Part shown: piece after piece, positions 47,249-61,347 of the stretch
How positions within the stretch are numbered: the stretch's first letter is position 1
How the letters are laid out: each line of letters opens with the position of its first letter
Notes under the pieces: generated by a model
Database searches by the model: none
What the model saw: the letters and a program-made list of their open reading frames with translations, nothing else
What the model was told of the DNA's origin: nothing
Program-made: the position numbers and the translations under genes
Source: Cristatella mucedo
Taxonomy: Eukaryota > Bryozoa > Phylactolaemata > Cristatellidae
DNA: 64,000 bases
Direction: 5' to 3'
Assembly: GCA_009760855.2 (NCBI GenBank)
Contig: WPIO01000194.1
Location: 331,022-395,021 of the forward strand

Positions 47249-49235
47249 ATAATATTAGGTGTTGCTTACAGGGCCGTGCCATCGGATGCCGTACCAAGAG
47301 GACGCCCAAGTGCAATCGCGTAAAATTTACTGGGTTAACCTGAAGCAGAGTTGCCTGTTGGTGAAATAAACTTTCAGACGTTTATTGCGGATAGAGCAGC
47401 TGTATTGCAATGTATCACTAAGTATCGCAACGTACTGCTGTCGGTTGCACTGTCTCGTATGACTGTTTGCAAGAGCCTTCAGTAAGAAACTGGTTTCCGA
47501 AGCTGAGCATTCACTACCAGCTTCAAGGCAGCAGCAGTCATGGATCACCTAAACATGCTGGTTCTGAGTATGTTGGTCTCAGCTTCCATTTCTTAGTTAT
47601 TTGTGTCAACTTGTCATTTGCGTTGGCACGACATTTGCTTGCTTACTCTATGCCTGATTCAGTTGATTTGCTGGCCATAGGTACAAATACCTCTGGCAAT
47701 AAGCTTTCGCCTATGCACTCCATCCCTACTGCCAAGAAATAGTGCTTGCAGTCGTCCTTTAGGTTTCCCCTGATTATTGATGTCATTCATAAAACAGCAT
47801 ACTTTAAATTACGTAGTTCTTTCGATTGACTGGCATGTATAGACTATGGTGAGCACTCTATTAACCTAACCAAGTCCACCCACATCTCTAAGTTTCAGGA
47901 ACGTTGAGTCATCAGAGGTGCTTTAGCCTGAAATGTGGATGTTAGCTATAGGCTGCTTCCTCAACTAGACCAAAGTAAGCATCTTAGATTACTACTCACG
48001 CGGCTACACGTTCAGTTGCAATAAAAACCAGAAATTCATATTTGCCAGTTATCGCTTGCTTGCCAATGCATTATATTGCAAAGGTTTTTAATGTTTGCAT
48101 TGGCTGAATATCGGGCGCTCCAATAACTTTACGTCATGGCTTATCCAGGAGTCAGCAAAATTCAATTGCATTGATTCATAACTTTTATGCGAGTTTTTTA
48201 AGAAGGTTTTTGGAAGATTTACATGCCGAAGTTGACTTTTTCATAGCCATTTTAGCCCCTACAGTGGTGGCATATGTGCTCCTATCTGTTCATGCAAATG
48301 ACACACAAAGTATAAATAGCTAGTTTCGAAGCTATTTTTGAAGTGCGGTCACACTATCTAGGTTTACATGAAAAGAGTTTAAAAAATCTGCAATATAATT
48401 TGCGGCTCTTACTAAAAGCAATGTAAGCTTCAATATTGTGATCGGTTTCTAAATATACAAATACCGAAATATTCTTTACACCGACGTGAATGGTACTTGT
48501 GATTTTTTTTAAATAGCCATGGAAATAAACTCTGTTGTCTAAATCAGTGTCCGAATATAAATAATAATATCTGTTAACTGAAATCATAAGAGATTTCCCT
48601 GATTATAAAGAAAGAGAAACGATACTTTGTTATTCGCGGTAGCCTCTATCTTTTGACTGATAAAAGCCTCAAAGCTATCACCCTGCTGCCTCCTGACTTC
48701 GCCTCTGCTTGTCACCTGTGTATTTTCAAACTGTCGAGCAGTTCTTCGATCTTACCAAAATGCCAGGGATAACATCTGCCGCTTTCAAGCATAAGGCAAC
48801 CACGCGTAACCACCTGCTGGTGGCAGTTGCACGTCATTTTCAGGAGTCCAGAGGAACTTATTTTGGAATCTTTATTAACAACACGCATTGCTTGGCTAGG
48901 ATTTTTCCTTATCTTTGTTGCACTAGTTGTGGTCAAAGGATACCCTATGCGTACCCACAGCCACTAAGGCATTCAGTTGGTTATAAATGACTCCCCTCTC
49001 TAACAGCCTCACATTGTTGCTTTTTTGCATAGTTAACGACGGAGATGGTTGCATGCATGTACATATACCCCTTAGATACCAATATTTAACTCACCCTAAC
49101 CCAAGACATATTATATTTCAGCTTGCATTGTCTAAAACATTATTCGGTTCTAGATTGGTGCTATTCAAGCTTCCGCTTTCAACAGACTTCCTGCCTTGTC
49201 GCACTAACTAAATGGTGCTGCTGACACACATGCGC
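47249..49235. other. No recognisable gene
   Basis: Frames at 47467-47742 and 48709-48990 (plus) lack motifs and paralogues. No repeat was recognised. Confidence 0.45.
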
Positions 49236-50724
<1,489 letters not shown>

Positions 50725-51439
50725 TCAATCGGTACCCGATTTAGCCAAGCTGCTTTGCTGTAGTGGTTTCTAATCATAGCCAGTATGTTTCTTACTAGCT
50801 CTAGTTAGAGACAAGTTTTGAAATTCAAAGAAGCATATCTATAGAACAACGAAGAAGGATGAAGCCGCAATGCCAGTGTTGTCAGGCATATTCATTCAGT
50901 CTGGCACACTAGCACGGCAGCGAAGTAGGTAGAGTGGTGGAAGAAGCATATCAAGGCAGAACTACATTCCCGCATCATAATATTTAATTGCAAAATAGAT
51001 CTTAAATTTTGACACACACATGTTGAAATTAATAGCCTAAATATTTTAACCCTAAAAGTTAAATAATTATAGGAAGAACGATATAGGTCTTGACTTCTAG
51101 ATTTAATCAAAAGTAACGCATTGCAAAGTACAGCAGAGCTCTGCTTTGGGTAACACAGCTTCTGAGGTAGTACTCATCGAGGAGTGGCGAGTGGTTGTTT
51201 TTTGTCCCTGGCAAGCTATAGTCATTAATGCGGTGATTAAGAGAACTCTTCAATTAAAAGCCGAGTGAACACCATCAAATGTACTTAGGGTGCCGCTCCG
51301 TTCATCAGCTACAGCTGCTGAAGTCGCCGTAACACAAGCTCACAAGATAATAGCGATCTGGCGAAAGCGGACAGGCGAAAGCAAGCTGAAAAATTCGCGC
51401 CGCTCGAACAACTGACAAACGCTTGTACGGCACAAAAGC

Positions 51440-51830
51440 GAAAACCCACCATTTATTTAGCGACCGCTCTGTCTGCCTTCGTAGCTCTAGCTCTATCCGT
51501 CCATCTATTCGTAGCTGTAGCCTCTCCCGCTCAAGCTACCGCTGTAGCCGCTTCTCTTCTCTACTCTAAAAGCCTCGCTGAGGCGGCTAGAGCGGCCGCC
51601 TTAGCGCCCGTGCAGATGACGCACCAGATGCTGCACTAGTGCTGCCTCTTCAGCGGCCGCCGTCCGAGCAGACGCATTAGTGCTGCACAAGCCGCCGCTA
51701 TTGGCACCCATTTGTAGGCGTCGCTCTAGTCGCATCACTAGCCGCCGCTCCAGCTGCAGCTAGAGCCGATGCGCCATCAATAGCCGTCGCTCTAGCAGCA
51801 GCACCATTGTCGTTGTGATGTGATTGTATG
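51440..51830. other. GC-rich, alanine-codon-rich island in C2
   Basis: A GC-rich stretch with repeated GCCGCCGCT, GTCGCTCTAG and GCAGCAG words and two GCGGCCGC (NotI) sites at 51592-51599 and 51653-51660. One plus frame near 51690-51816 reads mostly Ala, Val and Pro before a TGA, but the region before it has stops. C1 has only the start (CTGCTCTGTCTGCCTGCCTAG at 2284) and a short mirror-like AGCTATAGCTATGG, then AT-rich sequence. An expanded degenerate repeat or a GC-rich exon are both possible. Confidence 0.5.
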
Positions 51831-53084
51831 CTATTTTTGTTAACTTTTTTATCTAATAAAATACTATGAAAGCAAGTAATTTTTTAAGTGACTCCTTACA
51901 ATTCGTTTTGTTGCCATTAGTTGGGGCACTATAAACCTGTCTTCTTTTGTCATTTCCAGGTTTAATCGGTGTGATTTTGTCCAGCGTGTTATTGCCGGGT
52001 TACCTCTGAACACCCTACCGAAGTAGATGCGTCATAGTTATATCCAAGATTGCATAATAATCAAACCATGATTGATTCTTATGTAACTGCTTGTAGCAAG
52101 TAATCCTGTAAGCGCATAATCTAGTTTCATTCAAAAAGCAGCCACTGTAATTATCACTAGTTTGCTAATTTGTTTGGAGGCTGCTATCAGTTAATAGGGA
52201 CTTGGAGGCTGCTGCTCATGTGGCACTAGTAATTTCTCACTTTGATTATTATTTTGAGCGAAATTCAGTTAATTGGCTTTGAGAAAAATATCAGACGACT
52301 TCGATATTGTTGGAGTATTATAAAATACTCACCGCTGTTGCTCTCTTTAAACTGTAATGCATGAGTAAGCCTTAATAAATTGTGACCATTCAAGCAGCAT
52401 TGCTCTATATCGGACAGCAGGATTAGAATATGTGGGAAAATTTAAATAGGAATGATTAACAATAATATAGGATAGAATTAAATTGAACCTCCTCCGTGCA
52501 GGGCTGTGTTGTGCTATTAGTTAATTATTCCTGACAATTTCACTGCTTTAATAAAGTAAGCCTAAAGAGCTATGGTATTTGGGAGCTGCCGCAGTGTGAT
52601 ATACTCACAGTTTGCAGTGTTTGACCCAGATTCTGTATTAGTATATATGCCGTTCGCTTTATAATAGGCTGAATAAGCTTGTTCAATTGCTTCAGGTGTC
52701 AGGAGTGACAACTTCTATCTAAAAAGATTTCTAAATATAAGTATCCATTCAGAGACTAAGGATTTAGCCACCTTATATAAGAAGTTTAAATGGAAGAAAG
52801 AGAAACAAATACTTTCTGGCACAAATGTCAATGACACTGTGCGTATTTTGGTCCTAAGCCTAAAGTAAAATATGGAAAATCAAGCATGCAGTGTGGCTTG
52901 ATTTACATTCAGGGACTGACAGACTGGTTGTTCTGAAAGATCACGCCATTAAAAACTTACAGAGGAGTTTAGATAACGTTTTTTCAACGACCTTTCACAG
53001 CATCAAGCAGCTACCACATGAACATGTGATATTTATATATCCACAATGAACGTTTAATAAATGGTTTGATAGCATACTCCAAAG

Positions 53085-53267
53085 TTGTTGCTCATTTCAG
53101 ACTGGTTGTCAAAGTTTGTAAACAAAAATAAAGGACTTAAAATGATACATCATATTCTGTCTTTCATTTTGTTCATGTATTACGTCATAAAAAGAAGCAA
53201 ACCTGTGAACTATCACATGTCACGTTGGATTCCACGTAAAGTCACGCATGTGACTACCAACGTGTAG
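53085..53267 (+). other. Short open frame shared with C1, unknown
   Basis: Partner of 3301-3489: same register, shared KMIH, hydrophobic middle and PRKVT ending. No family recognised. Confidence 0.2.
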
Positions 53268-54651
53268 GGAATACGTCTACAGATTCTAGGCTAATCAACA
53301 TCAAATAAAATATCAAAATAGTGACATATGGCTAATAGTTTAACGTCTCTCAAAAGAGCTACGAGCCAGAATGAATCACTCAATGCTGCAACAATGCAGC
53401 TTGATGTATGGCCTACGTGCCAGTTCCAAGTTAACTTCTGTGAGAATAGATAGCTCGCAAAAAACTAAGGGGACGCAAATTCATTTGCTTTGATATCCTG
53501 ACCCTTGTTTTGTTAAAAAAAATGTGAGATATAGTCCGGAAAACTAGAAGCAACGGATTGGCTAGCATAACTATAATGTGCCGAACGATTAAATCTCGTT
53601 GAGATGTTGAAGAAAACGTCTTTCTTTAATTCCGGTCTGGCTGCCTATGCAAGGGAAGGCCATGGAGGGCCACACATTAGCGTTTTAAAAAAAGATCGAT
53701 TAAAAGTGTACTGGATACCAATCGAAATTGCCGATGTTTTAAATTCTGAACTTCCAAATCAATAAATTCTCGTTTTATGAAATAATAATGCTTCACACAA
53801 CTTCATTTTTAGATAAAATAGAAATACTTTAAAAGACGCCTTTTACGTCTAGCAACCTGAGATCATGCACAACTGGAATATTTTAAAATTGACTTCTCTT
53901 ACTTATAGTGAATAATAAACAAGTAAATGTAGTAGAAATTAAGATATTTTAAACATGTAAAGTAATATAGCAAATGTTACTGTACGCCTAGGCAAAGCGA
54001 GCATTTCAGTTCCATGAGCTCAGCATCAATTGGCTGTGGTTCTGAATAATTGATTTGCCTTCTTCACGAGTTCAGACTTAAATCCTAAACAATTAAAATG
54101 CATTAACTGAAGATTTAGCTGACGTGCAGGTTAAGAGAGACTGTAGTGAACACAGTCATAATGCAAACTGCCTCGGAGTTCTAAATCTTAGAGAAATCAA
54201 GTCTGCTTGCATATTTAAAAAGCCGCGATCCAATATCTTTAGCTATTACAATTTCTTTCTTGATCAATACACGTAATTACCATTTCATTAAATCAGCAAT
54301 CTCAGAAAAAACCTTATTCCCGGGTACTGCTGGCTTTCTGTAGAAATATTGTGATAACCAAAGTCAAGATTCAATCTATGTATAGTCAAGGCCCATAGGG
54401 AAGCACTATAATAATGATGATATATGAGAGATGATTATTATCTAATTTCTCCGATTGTATAAGCAATGAAAATTGAACAATCAATCGCCTGGAAACGAAC
54501 TGAACATGGATATGTTGTAATCAATCCACGAGTTTAAGATGTTTGTATATGTCTATGATGCCACACAAATTAAGTAGATGCCACAGGGGAAAGTATTCTT
54601 GAAGAAAATTTAAGCCCAACATGCTTCAGATGCTAGCCAAAAGATCCGGTC

Positions 54652-54900
54652 GTGCCCGATAAAGGAAAACTAAGTAATTTGGCTGATGTGCGCCGATGGT
54701 CGAGAAAGTGCATTGCATTGAAATATGAATTTAGAACCGCGAGAGTAGATGATCTGGTATGTGCAACAAATGAGACACTGCATAAGAATTGTGAAAATCA
54801 GGACCACTTTCCAGCACTCCGGATAAATAGCTTTAAAAGCAAATTGCCTAAAACCAAACTGATCAGTTTATTGGTCGGAGAAAATTGGAGTGTTCGATGA
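54652..54900 (+). CDS. Hypothetical 82-aa protein or exon, conserved in paralogue
   Basis: An ATG-to-TGA frame: Lys/Arg-rich, with WSRKCIALKYEFRTAR (residues about 16-31), ATNETLHKNCENQ (38-50) and FPALRINSFKSKLPKTKL (53-70). The C1 copy (6149-6256) keeps 35 of these codons without indels but then has a stop. The composition is protein-like (charged, few low-complexity runs), yet no domain is recognised. There is no membrane segment or signal peptide. It may be an internal exon whose ATG is incidental; no clear splice sites were identified. Confidence 0.3.
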   Translation: MPDKGKLSNLADVRRWSRKCIALKYEFRTARVDDLVCATNETLHKNCENQDHFPALRINSFKSKLPKTKLISLLVGENWSVR

Positions 54901-55277
54901 AAATGAAACTGATGTAACAGTATTTCTAGGTATAAAGAACTAATTCATTGCATGTTCTACGAGTCAATGAAGAATTTCACTAATGTATCCATAGATTATC
55001 TAAAATAACGGTGGATTTTTGTGTATACAACTTTAAGCACTGAACAATTATAAAATAGCCACGTCAATTAAGTTCGCATGAAATTGGTTGAAAGTTAGCA
55101 ATTTAAACTGGTTTTTCACAAACCTCAGTCAACCCTAGGCACCCAGAGTATCTTATGACAATAGGATAAATTTATTATTGCTGTGACAAAGAAAATTAGC
55201 GGAAGTCCACAATATAACATCTGCTAGGCCGGTATCTTGTCTATGTCAAATCAGTGTATTCATAAAAATGTACTTCC

Positions 55278-55412
55278 CTATTATAGTTGGATATCGTTAT
55301 CTGGGAGATATGAGGGCAGTCTGCCAAAACTTTGCTCACTGAAGTAACAGCTTCATGCTTCAATTACTCCTGCACGTCGATGTAACATTGCCAGATTGTA
55401 ACACAGACTAAG
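55278..55412 (-). pseudogene. DEG/ENaC first exon, dead copy
   Basis: This matches codons ~28-72 of the exon at 6964-7181 with about 21 mismatches in ~140 bases and no indel. Lesions: the Tyr of EYLKHG is a TAA stop; the FPQVTICNYN signature has become ISQITISNYN, losing Phe-Pro and the Cys; the donor GTAAGT is GGAAGT; and the start codon with the first ~27 codons (N terminus and first part of TM1) is missing because C2 jumps to sequence equivalent to 8290. It cannot encode a channel. Since C1 keeps an open frame and a consensus donor, C1 looks like the copy that stayed under selection longer. Confidence 0.88.
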
Positions 55413-58129
55413 GCTAGCCAGAGATAGTCACGTATCCATAAGTCCACGATGTGAAGTTTGTATGGCTTTACGGAAGTGAGTACCAGCAGGAATATGTGCA
55501 AAGGGCGAGTTGAATCTATAGGTGTCCAACACATCTCGCTTTAAGTCGAGTACAACCAAGCAATTATCTATATTTCTTGGCCTGCAATAAGCACATAACT
55601 TCAGAATCTTCTGTGATGTCTAGTAAACTGAAAGGGAAAGTTGATAACCACCACAGGGGTTGCTTAAACAACCAGAGTCACAAGCGGATGGCTTCAATCT
55701 TTAATAATCGAGACTGGATCAACCATACCAATTTGGTGCCATCAGATCATTTGTAATATATGAGTCGATGCTGGCCACTAAACGAATGAATAAGAGCTAG
55801 CCACTAGTTCAGCTGCTTCAATTTAAATTACCTAGACCAAATGCCTCTGACAACGTTTATTAGTGTTGTCTCTGCAAGATTTAAGTGCCTTTTTAAAGAT
55901 AATTGAGAAGTGACATAAAAAATATCTTTATTGTCTTTGTTTTCCTCACTTAGAGATGTAGACACAAATTTTGGGTATCAAAAATTATTACGGCAAAGAC
56001 GTTTAAACCACGAAATTTTTAATGATCATAACTGCAAATACCCAGAGTTTATACATAAAACGAGACACATTATGCACCGAATACAGCTTTATTTTAAGGT
56101 ATATTTAGAAAGTTTAACAGCGATTTACACCAGTTAATCTTACTTTACCTTTGGTTTTTCTCAAATAATTCACTATATTTATGCTGATGAACTGTTATGT
56201 CGGGACAATAGATTATAACAGTGGTTCTTGACTTTCCTAATGCGCTATGCTGTTATGCAGTTTCTTATGTTATTGTGAACCCCAATTAAAAAATTATTTT
56301 GTGCGAACTGGGGAAATGCTTGCTTTATTATGGTCTTAGGCGACAAATGTAAAAAGATTGTTCGACCACAAAAGAGTTTGATACCCTAAGGTTGAGGACA
56401 ACTGGAGTAGACGCTTACACACTTCCTAGTTAAAGCCCAAATTTTCTTTATTGGCTGAAGGTTAATAATTTTTAGCAGCATATATATAATGATGCATGGC
56501 TGGCCTTCCTTTTTCTCTTGCTTCAGTCAATGCTTTCTCAAATTTACTGATAGCCATTCGGGCAGAATTAGGGGGTTTACGTCATCACGCTTTCACAATT
56601 ACTCACGTCAGATCTGTTATATCCATTAAGCTGGTTTAAGATAAAATGATCCTACCAGGTACGGACAATCCGTCGTCACTACAAACCTATATGATCACAT
56701 CCTCAATAATAATCCGTCTAGCATCTTTCACGAAGTCTGCCACCAGTAATATGGGTACGTTACTACAAAACAACTCGTCATTGGATGTGACCATTTGTTC
56801 GGCTGTTAAGTCAACCTAATTTCAGTTAAGGAGCTATTATGAATCACGGCCTTCCATCATTGTGATACGAGAGCAAATTTAACTGACGTGCGTATGATGT
56901 AACTTCTACATTTACCGAAATTCATCCCGGTTTATTCTGGATTCCCAGCTGGAAACCTTTATATTCTATAATTTGTAAACAACTCCACCTCCAATCTGGT
57001 CTGCAAGTAAATTGCCTACCTATACAATTAAAGCAAATTCGGCAGAGCTTCGCTTGCTAGGTACAAAGTATCGAGTCAATTTCAAAATCATCTTTTTGGT
57101 TTTTCAGTAGACTTAACTCACTTGAAATATCCTGAGCATTAACTCCCCCTCTCTTTAATTGTGCTCTCACATCATTTACTCCTCAGAATACAATCAACTA
57201 TAATTTCTTCGAAAGACGTCCAAATATCTCGGGGATTTTTTTATTAGGTAATCTTAAAGAAAGAATAAAAATACCTTCCACATAACGTCAGAACCTGGAA
57301 CGAGCTTGATACGTTAAAATTGAAGCTATAGACAAATATATTCCTGCAAACTTTCAATTCACCCTATTTAGTGTGTCATTATAATCGAATACTACCATGC
57401 ATTCTAACCTGTGCATTATACTGTACATGTCGCTAGTTTAGTGCTTTAAGGGCAGTTAGTTGAAATGCGTTCTTGAAGGATTTAAATGGCTAGCTAAGGA
57501 ATGATAATGAGAATTTCACCAATCCCCAATCATTGATTCTTTTTCAGGTAACTACCAAATCTGCAAAAATATATATGGTCTGTAGCTGAGCAACCAGTGA
57601 TGAATTGTTGTTAGTTAGCTGATGTCGTGAATTACCACCTCCAGGGTAGCTCAAATGTGTGCTAAGTAAAGACGACTAAGGAATTACAGCACCACTTTGT
57701 TATACAATGGCTTATATTGAGGATATTGCTGTTGCTTCACTAGCATATCTGGTGTATCAGTTACATTAGCTTGGTCAAATAACATCTTGAGGGCTTGTTG
57801 GATGAGCTGAGTTCCATGCAGTTTTTGGAGCTTCACTAAAAAGCCCTGGAGATATTTCTTCTAAACGGTGCTAACACGTGCAACATAACAACCACAACTG
57901 CACGAAAGACAATATGTATTGACTTGGCAAAGGCATTGATCAATAGCCTTGTTTTCGGTTTTCTTAAAGTTATAAGTCAGAGGTTGTAATCTATGCTGAT
58001 GAGAGTTAGTTCAACGCGAAAGTAATAACACGAAAGTAACATAACATAACTTATATAAACAATCTGGTTCATCGAGTGTTTGATATACTGCGTGATTTGA
58101 ATTTTATCGAAAGTTTTTTATAAGAGCTG
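55413..58129. other. Unclassified part of block C2
   Basis: Collinear with 8290-11245 of C1. The minus-strand stretch at 55440-55560 shares a TYRF..PAG.H..KA..T pattern with 8321-8572. A plus frame at 55931-56137 has no motif and no clear equivalent frame in C1 (8860-9070). Confidence 0.4.
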
Positions 58130-59529
58130 CAGCCATCTGCCTATTGCAGACCCTTGCAGCTTCAAGCCGTGCCTTCCAAGCCGACAGCATCGCCTTTGCA
58201 ATAGTCAACTGTTATAAAATCCAATACTAGATTGGCCCTAGTCTAACCGACTGTTATGTACATGCCAATTAGTACGATCAGGTGTGCCTGTTATGATTTT
58301 ATTCAAATGCTGTGGGTGATACGGTGATTGTCGCCTGGATCCGCCTGTAGAGTTTCCCAATTAGAGGACTTAAATACATCTACAGCTGTGACCTGAAGCT
58401 CTGCTCTTTTGCTATTCAAAGCTTCGTCTCGTAGCACCATAGATGATCTCCCAAAGAGAGCTGCTGTGACTAAAACAAATTAGTGGCCATCAGGGGTGAT
58501 ATAACCCTGACGACCGATCTTAAAGCTTGCTTTGACAAATAACCCATTTAGGACAGCATTCAGTGGATCCCTGTGAGTCATCCTTCATGTGCTCATGCAT
58601 GCTGACACTGTGCATGCTGCCACTAATCACACTTGCATGCTGACCCTGTGAACGTCACCCTCAACTATTTATGTTGTTTATCAAGCATGATACTTCTCAC
58701 CTTTCAGGAGCGTTTCTTTTTGCAGCAAATGCAAAACAATTAGAAAGACCACGAGTATTCTGAGGGCCCTTTCACAAGTGCATTAATATTATCAATATTA
58801 TTTTGCTCGCTAGATATCCCATCATAACATAATAATACTCGATATTCTTAAGCAAAGCAGTCTCAAACAGCTCCCTTTGAAGGAGACCTCGCTGAAATAG
58901 ACAAACTACCGACCGCAAACTATACCACCCCTACAGATTTCTCGTTCTTTCATAGACATAAGAGGCCTAGATAAAAACTTGGCATTAGAGTCACCATTTT
59001 CTTTTATTCCTCCCTCAATTTTAAATTGTTTCCAGCCAAAAATTTACAAATTTCAAAATTATTATCAGTGTCAACAGTCATTCATATCTTCCATTTTTAG
59101 TAGCTCTCAAAAATGGGGGCAGTAACAAGTTGCCTACATGGTACCAAGACCTTATCTTATTTTTTGTCAGCTCATTACGATTCTGTGTGCAAGAAATGCA
59201 TCTGACCCCGTTACTAGCAATTTTTACTTAAATTTTTTGACTTAAATGATGCGGTCATAAGTGCCACATTTATTGCACAGACTCAATCTCTTGCTCTAGT
59301 AGCTCATGCACACGACCCCACTAAAAAAGTTCACGTACTGGATCAACTTTTCTCTTACATGTGTATGTTATTTTTTTACTACTTTTAACAAATTCTACTG
59401 ATCTGATTATATGCTGATGCAAGTCTGTGAAAGCATACACAAGATTATGACTGAGTGCATTTTTTTCAGGAATATGATGATTTCTGTAGATAGTAATAAT
59501 AGATCCTAGCAAAGGCCAAGTTTTAATTC
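58130..59529. other. C2-specific segment
   Basis: C1 lacks this 1.4 kb between equivalents of GATTTGAATTTT.T (11219; 58094) and the LINE-A linker start (about 11315; 59530). It contains a LINE-A tail at 58540-58795; the rest is unassigned AT-rich sequence, with one motif-less minus frame (59321-59512). Confidence 0.55.
58540..58795 (+). mobile_element. LINE-A 3' tail fragment
   Basis: ATTTAGGACAGCATTCAGTG (58547), CTGACACTGTGCATGCTGCC (58602), CATGCTGACCCTGTG and a worn terminal segment (GCAAATGCAAAACAATTAGA, GGGCCCTTTCACAAGTGCAT) followed by ATTAATATTATC. Confidence 0.85.
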
Positions 59530-60640
59530 TACTATAACACTATTGAATCACGGATGCACAATTAAAAAAGGGTAATGCCTACCACCGAATTTCTAATTAA
59601 CCTCTCCTCGCCTAGCCATTTACGTAGCAATACCTTTGGCGACCTTGCCGATCACTTCTCTAGCTTCTTTGTCAGAAAAATAGACAAGATCAGATAATCA
59701 ATCCCTCAATTCACTTTATCCTGTCTAATTTCATTTCCCTACATTCAGTATTGCACATCAGTGTTTAAATTCCTAAAGACCATCAATGACCCAATTCCTG
59801 ACCATCGTCTCCCAATTGTTGAAGACAACTAGTCATCTAGACCCTATTCCAACTGTCAGTCTTCTACAATACATTGATCTGCTGCTGTCATACGTATACA
59901 ATATGTCCCCAATCTCAGATCCTAAGGATTGCATTTCAAAATGCTGTTGTCAATTTACTGATTAAGAAAGCTACACAAGACCAAGAGATTTTGAGCAACT
60001 ACCACCATATCTCCCTTATACAGTACCCGTCAAAAACAACAGAACGAGTTGTGGCAGACCAGCAGAACACTTACATTGAACTTCTGACCTAACAACTAAT
60101 TTCCAGTCTGGTGTTAGAGCAAGTCTCTCCACAGTGTCAGAATTGCATCGGCTGTATAAGGACCGTTTCAGGAATGCAGATTTAGGTACGGTTTTCTGAT
60201 TATTTTTCTAGAGGGCCTACCAACTAGCCTTGGCATCGCTACCACATCCCAACAATGGTTCAGGTTCTCTTCCAGTGGGAGCGTCCAGTGCATTGATGTG
60301 AATGGATAGAGCTTATTTGGGGAACTACTGACGAATGATATAACTCAGAGGTATATGCTTGGTACGGTTCCTTTAATGGTTTATACTCTCCCTCTTGCCA
60401 ATGTGATTGCCAAGACCAATTGAAGCTTCCATCACTAGGCAGATTACACTCAGTTTTACGTATGTCTAGATCCCCCAGCCCTACATGCATCGTATTACCT
60501 CAACTTCTTTGCTGCATGTATTGCAGACACAATCAAACAGATGGCAGTAGAGTTTTTTCAAATTGATCAAAAATAAAACCAACGAACTAGCTATGAATCA
60601 TGCAATTGCGTCTCGGAAATTGGAAACTTGATCCTTTAAA
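59530..60640 (+). mobile_element. LINE-A, linker and RT start, cut by (TA)n
   Basis: A clear GDLADHFSSFFVRKIDKIR (59640-59696) opens the stretch before the RT domain. Then come SHLDPIPTVSLLQYIDL (near 59835), VVADQQNTYIELL (60050-60090), ELHRLYKDRFRNADLGTVF (near 60145-60195) and a worn GVPQGS..VLGPVL equivalent near 60350. It stops at the microsatellite just before the active-site region would be followed by the C-terminal half. Paralogous to 11315-12450, including shared mutations. Confidence 0.82.
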
Positions 60641-60644
60641 TTGT

Positions 60645-60690
60645 ATATATATATATATATAAATATATAAGTACAATATCTATGCTTAAG

Positions 60691-60725
<35 letters not shown>

Positions 60726-60756
60726 AGAACAATATATATATATATATATATTTAAG

Positions 60757-60802
<46 letters not shown>
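60645..60802. repeat. Interrupted (TA)n microsatellite
   Basis: Four TA tracts separated by near-identical spacers (TTTAAGAACAATATA type), suggesting amplification of a TA-plus-spacer unit. Confidence 0.95.
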
Positions 60803-60804
<2 letters not shown>

Positions 60805-61347
60805 TTGAGAACACATAAATCCATGAGCACACATGTACACACCCCAGCACAGGCATTAGGAAACGTGTGGGAGTTATATGCAAGTGTAAGCATGTTAGTC
60901 GTCTTATGGGAAAGTTGTATCCATTTGTTAGTATGCGAGGCTTACTGTCTCACGTAGACATCCCAGATTGTGTATATATTTGTGTTAGTGTATGTGTTTG
61001 CATGTGTGAGTGCACGCCTTGCTAAGCTTGAACATGCAAGGGTACCCCTCTGGTTTTTCCTAGTTAAACTGCCGGGAAGATAGTGCATAGTGCTTAGTGG
61101 TTGTGTATGCAGTTGTGGTGCATTCACAAAGGTGCAACGAAAAGCACAACATAACTCAGTAAAATATTTTTTGTTAATCGTGCAAATCAGTTTACATATA
61201 GCGAAAAAAAATGCAAAGTGTGCAAATGTGGAGGAATATGGTGAGCATATCCATACGAGCCGCGTAAAAACTCAAAACCAACAACCAAGGATTTCGCGTT
61301 TCTGCGATCGTACTGTCCACTCGTGAATAATAATAATAATAGGAATA
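60803..61347. other. No recognisable gene
   Basis: Short frames without motifs; an (AAT)n stretch at 61324-61341 precedes the transposon end. Confidence 0.5.

Larger units (their letters stand above)
50725..60640 (+). repeat. Duplicated block C2 (paralogue of C1, 1640-12450)
   Basis: Same orientation and order as C1. It lacks the nested LINEs of C1 (empty site near 54650) and the 7100-8290 segment, and has extra sequence at about 51290-51830 (GC-rich) and 58130-59530. It ends in LINE-A sequence that runs into a (TA)n tract at 60645. Confidence 0.88.

Noticed and set aside
53085-53267. Conserved small protein shared with 3301-3489
   Set aside because: The match does not exceed that of surrounding duplicated DNA and the composition is AT-driven; kept only as a low-confidence entry.
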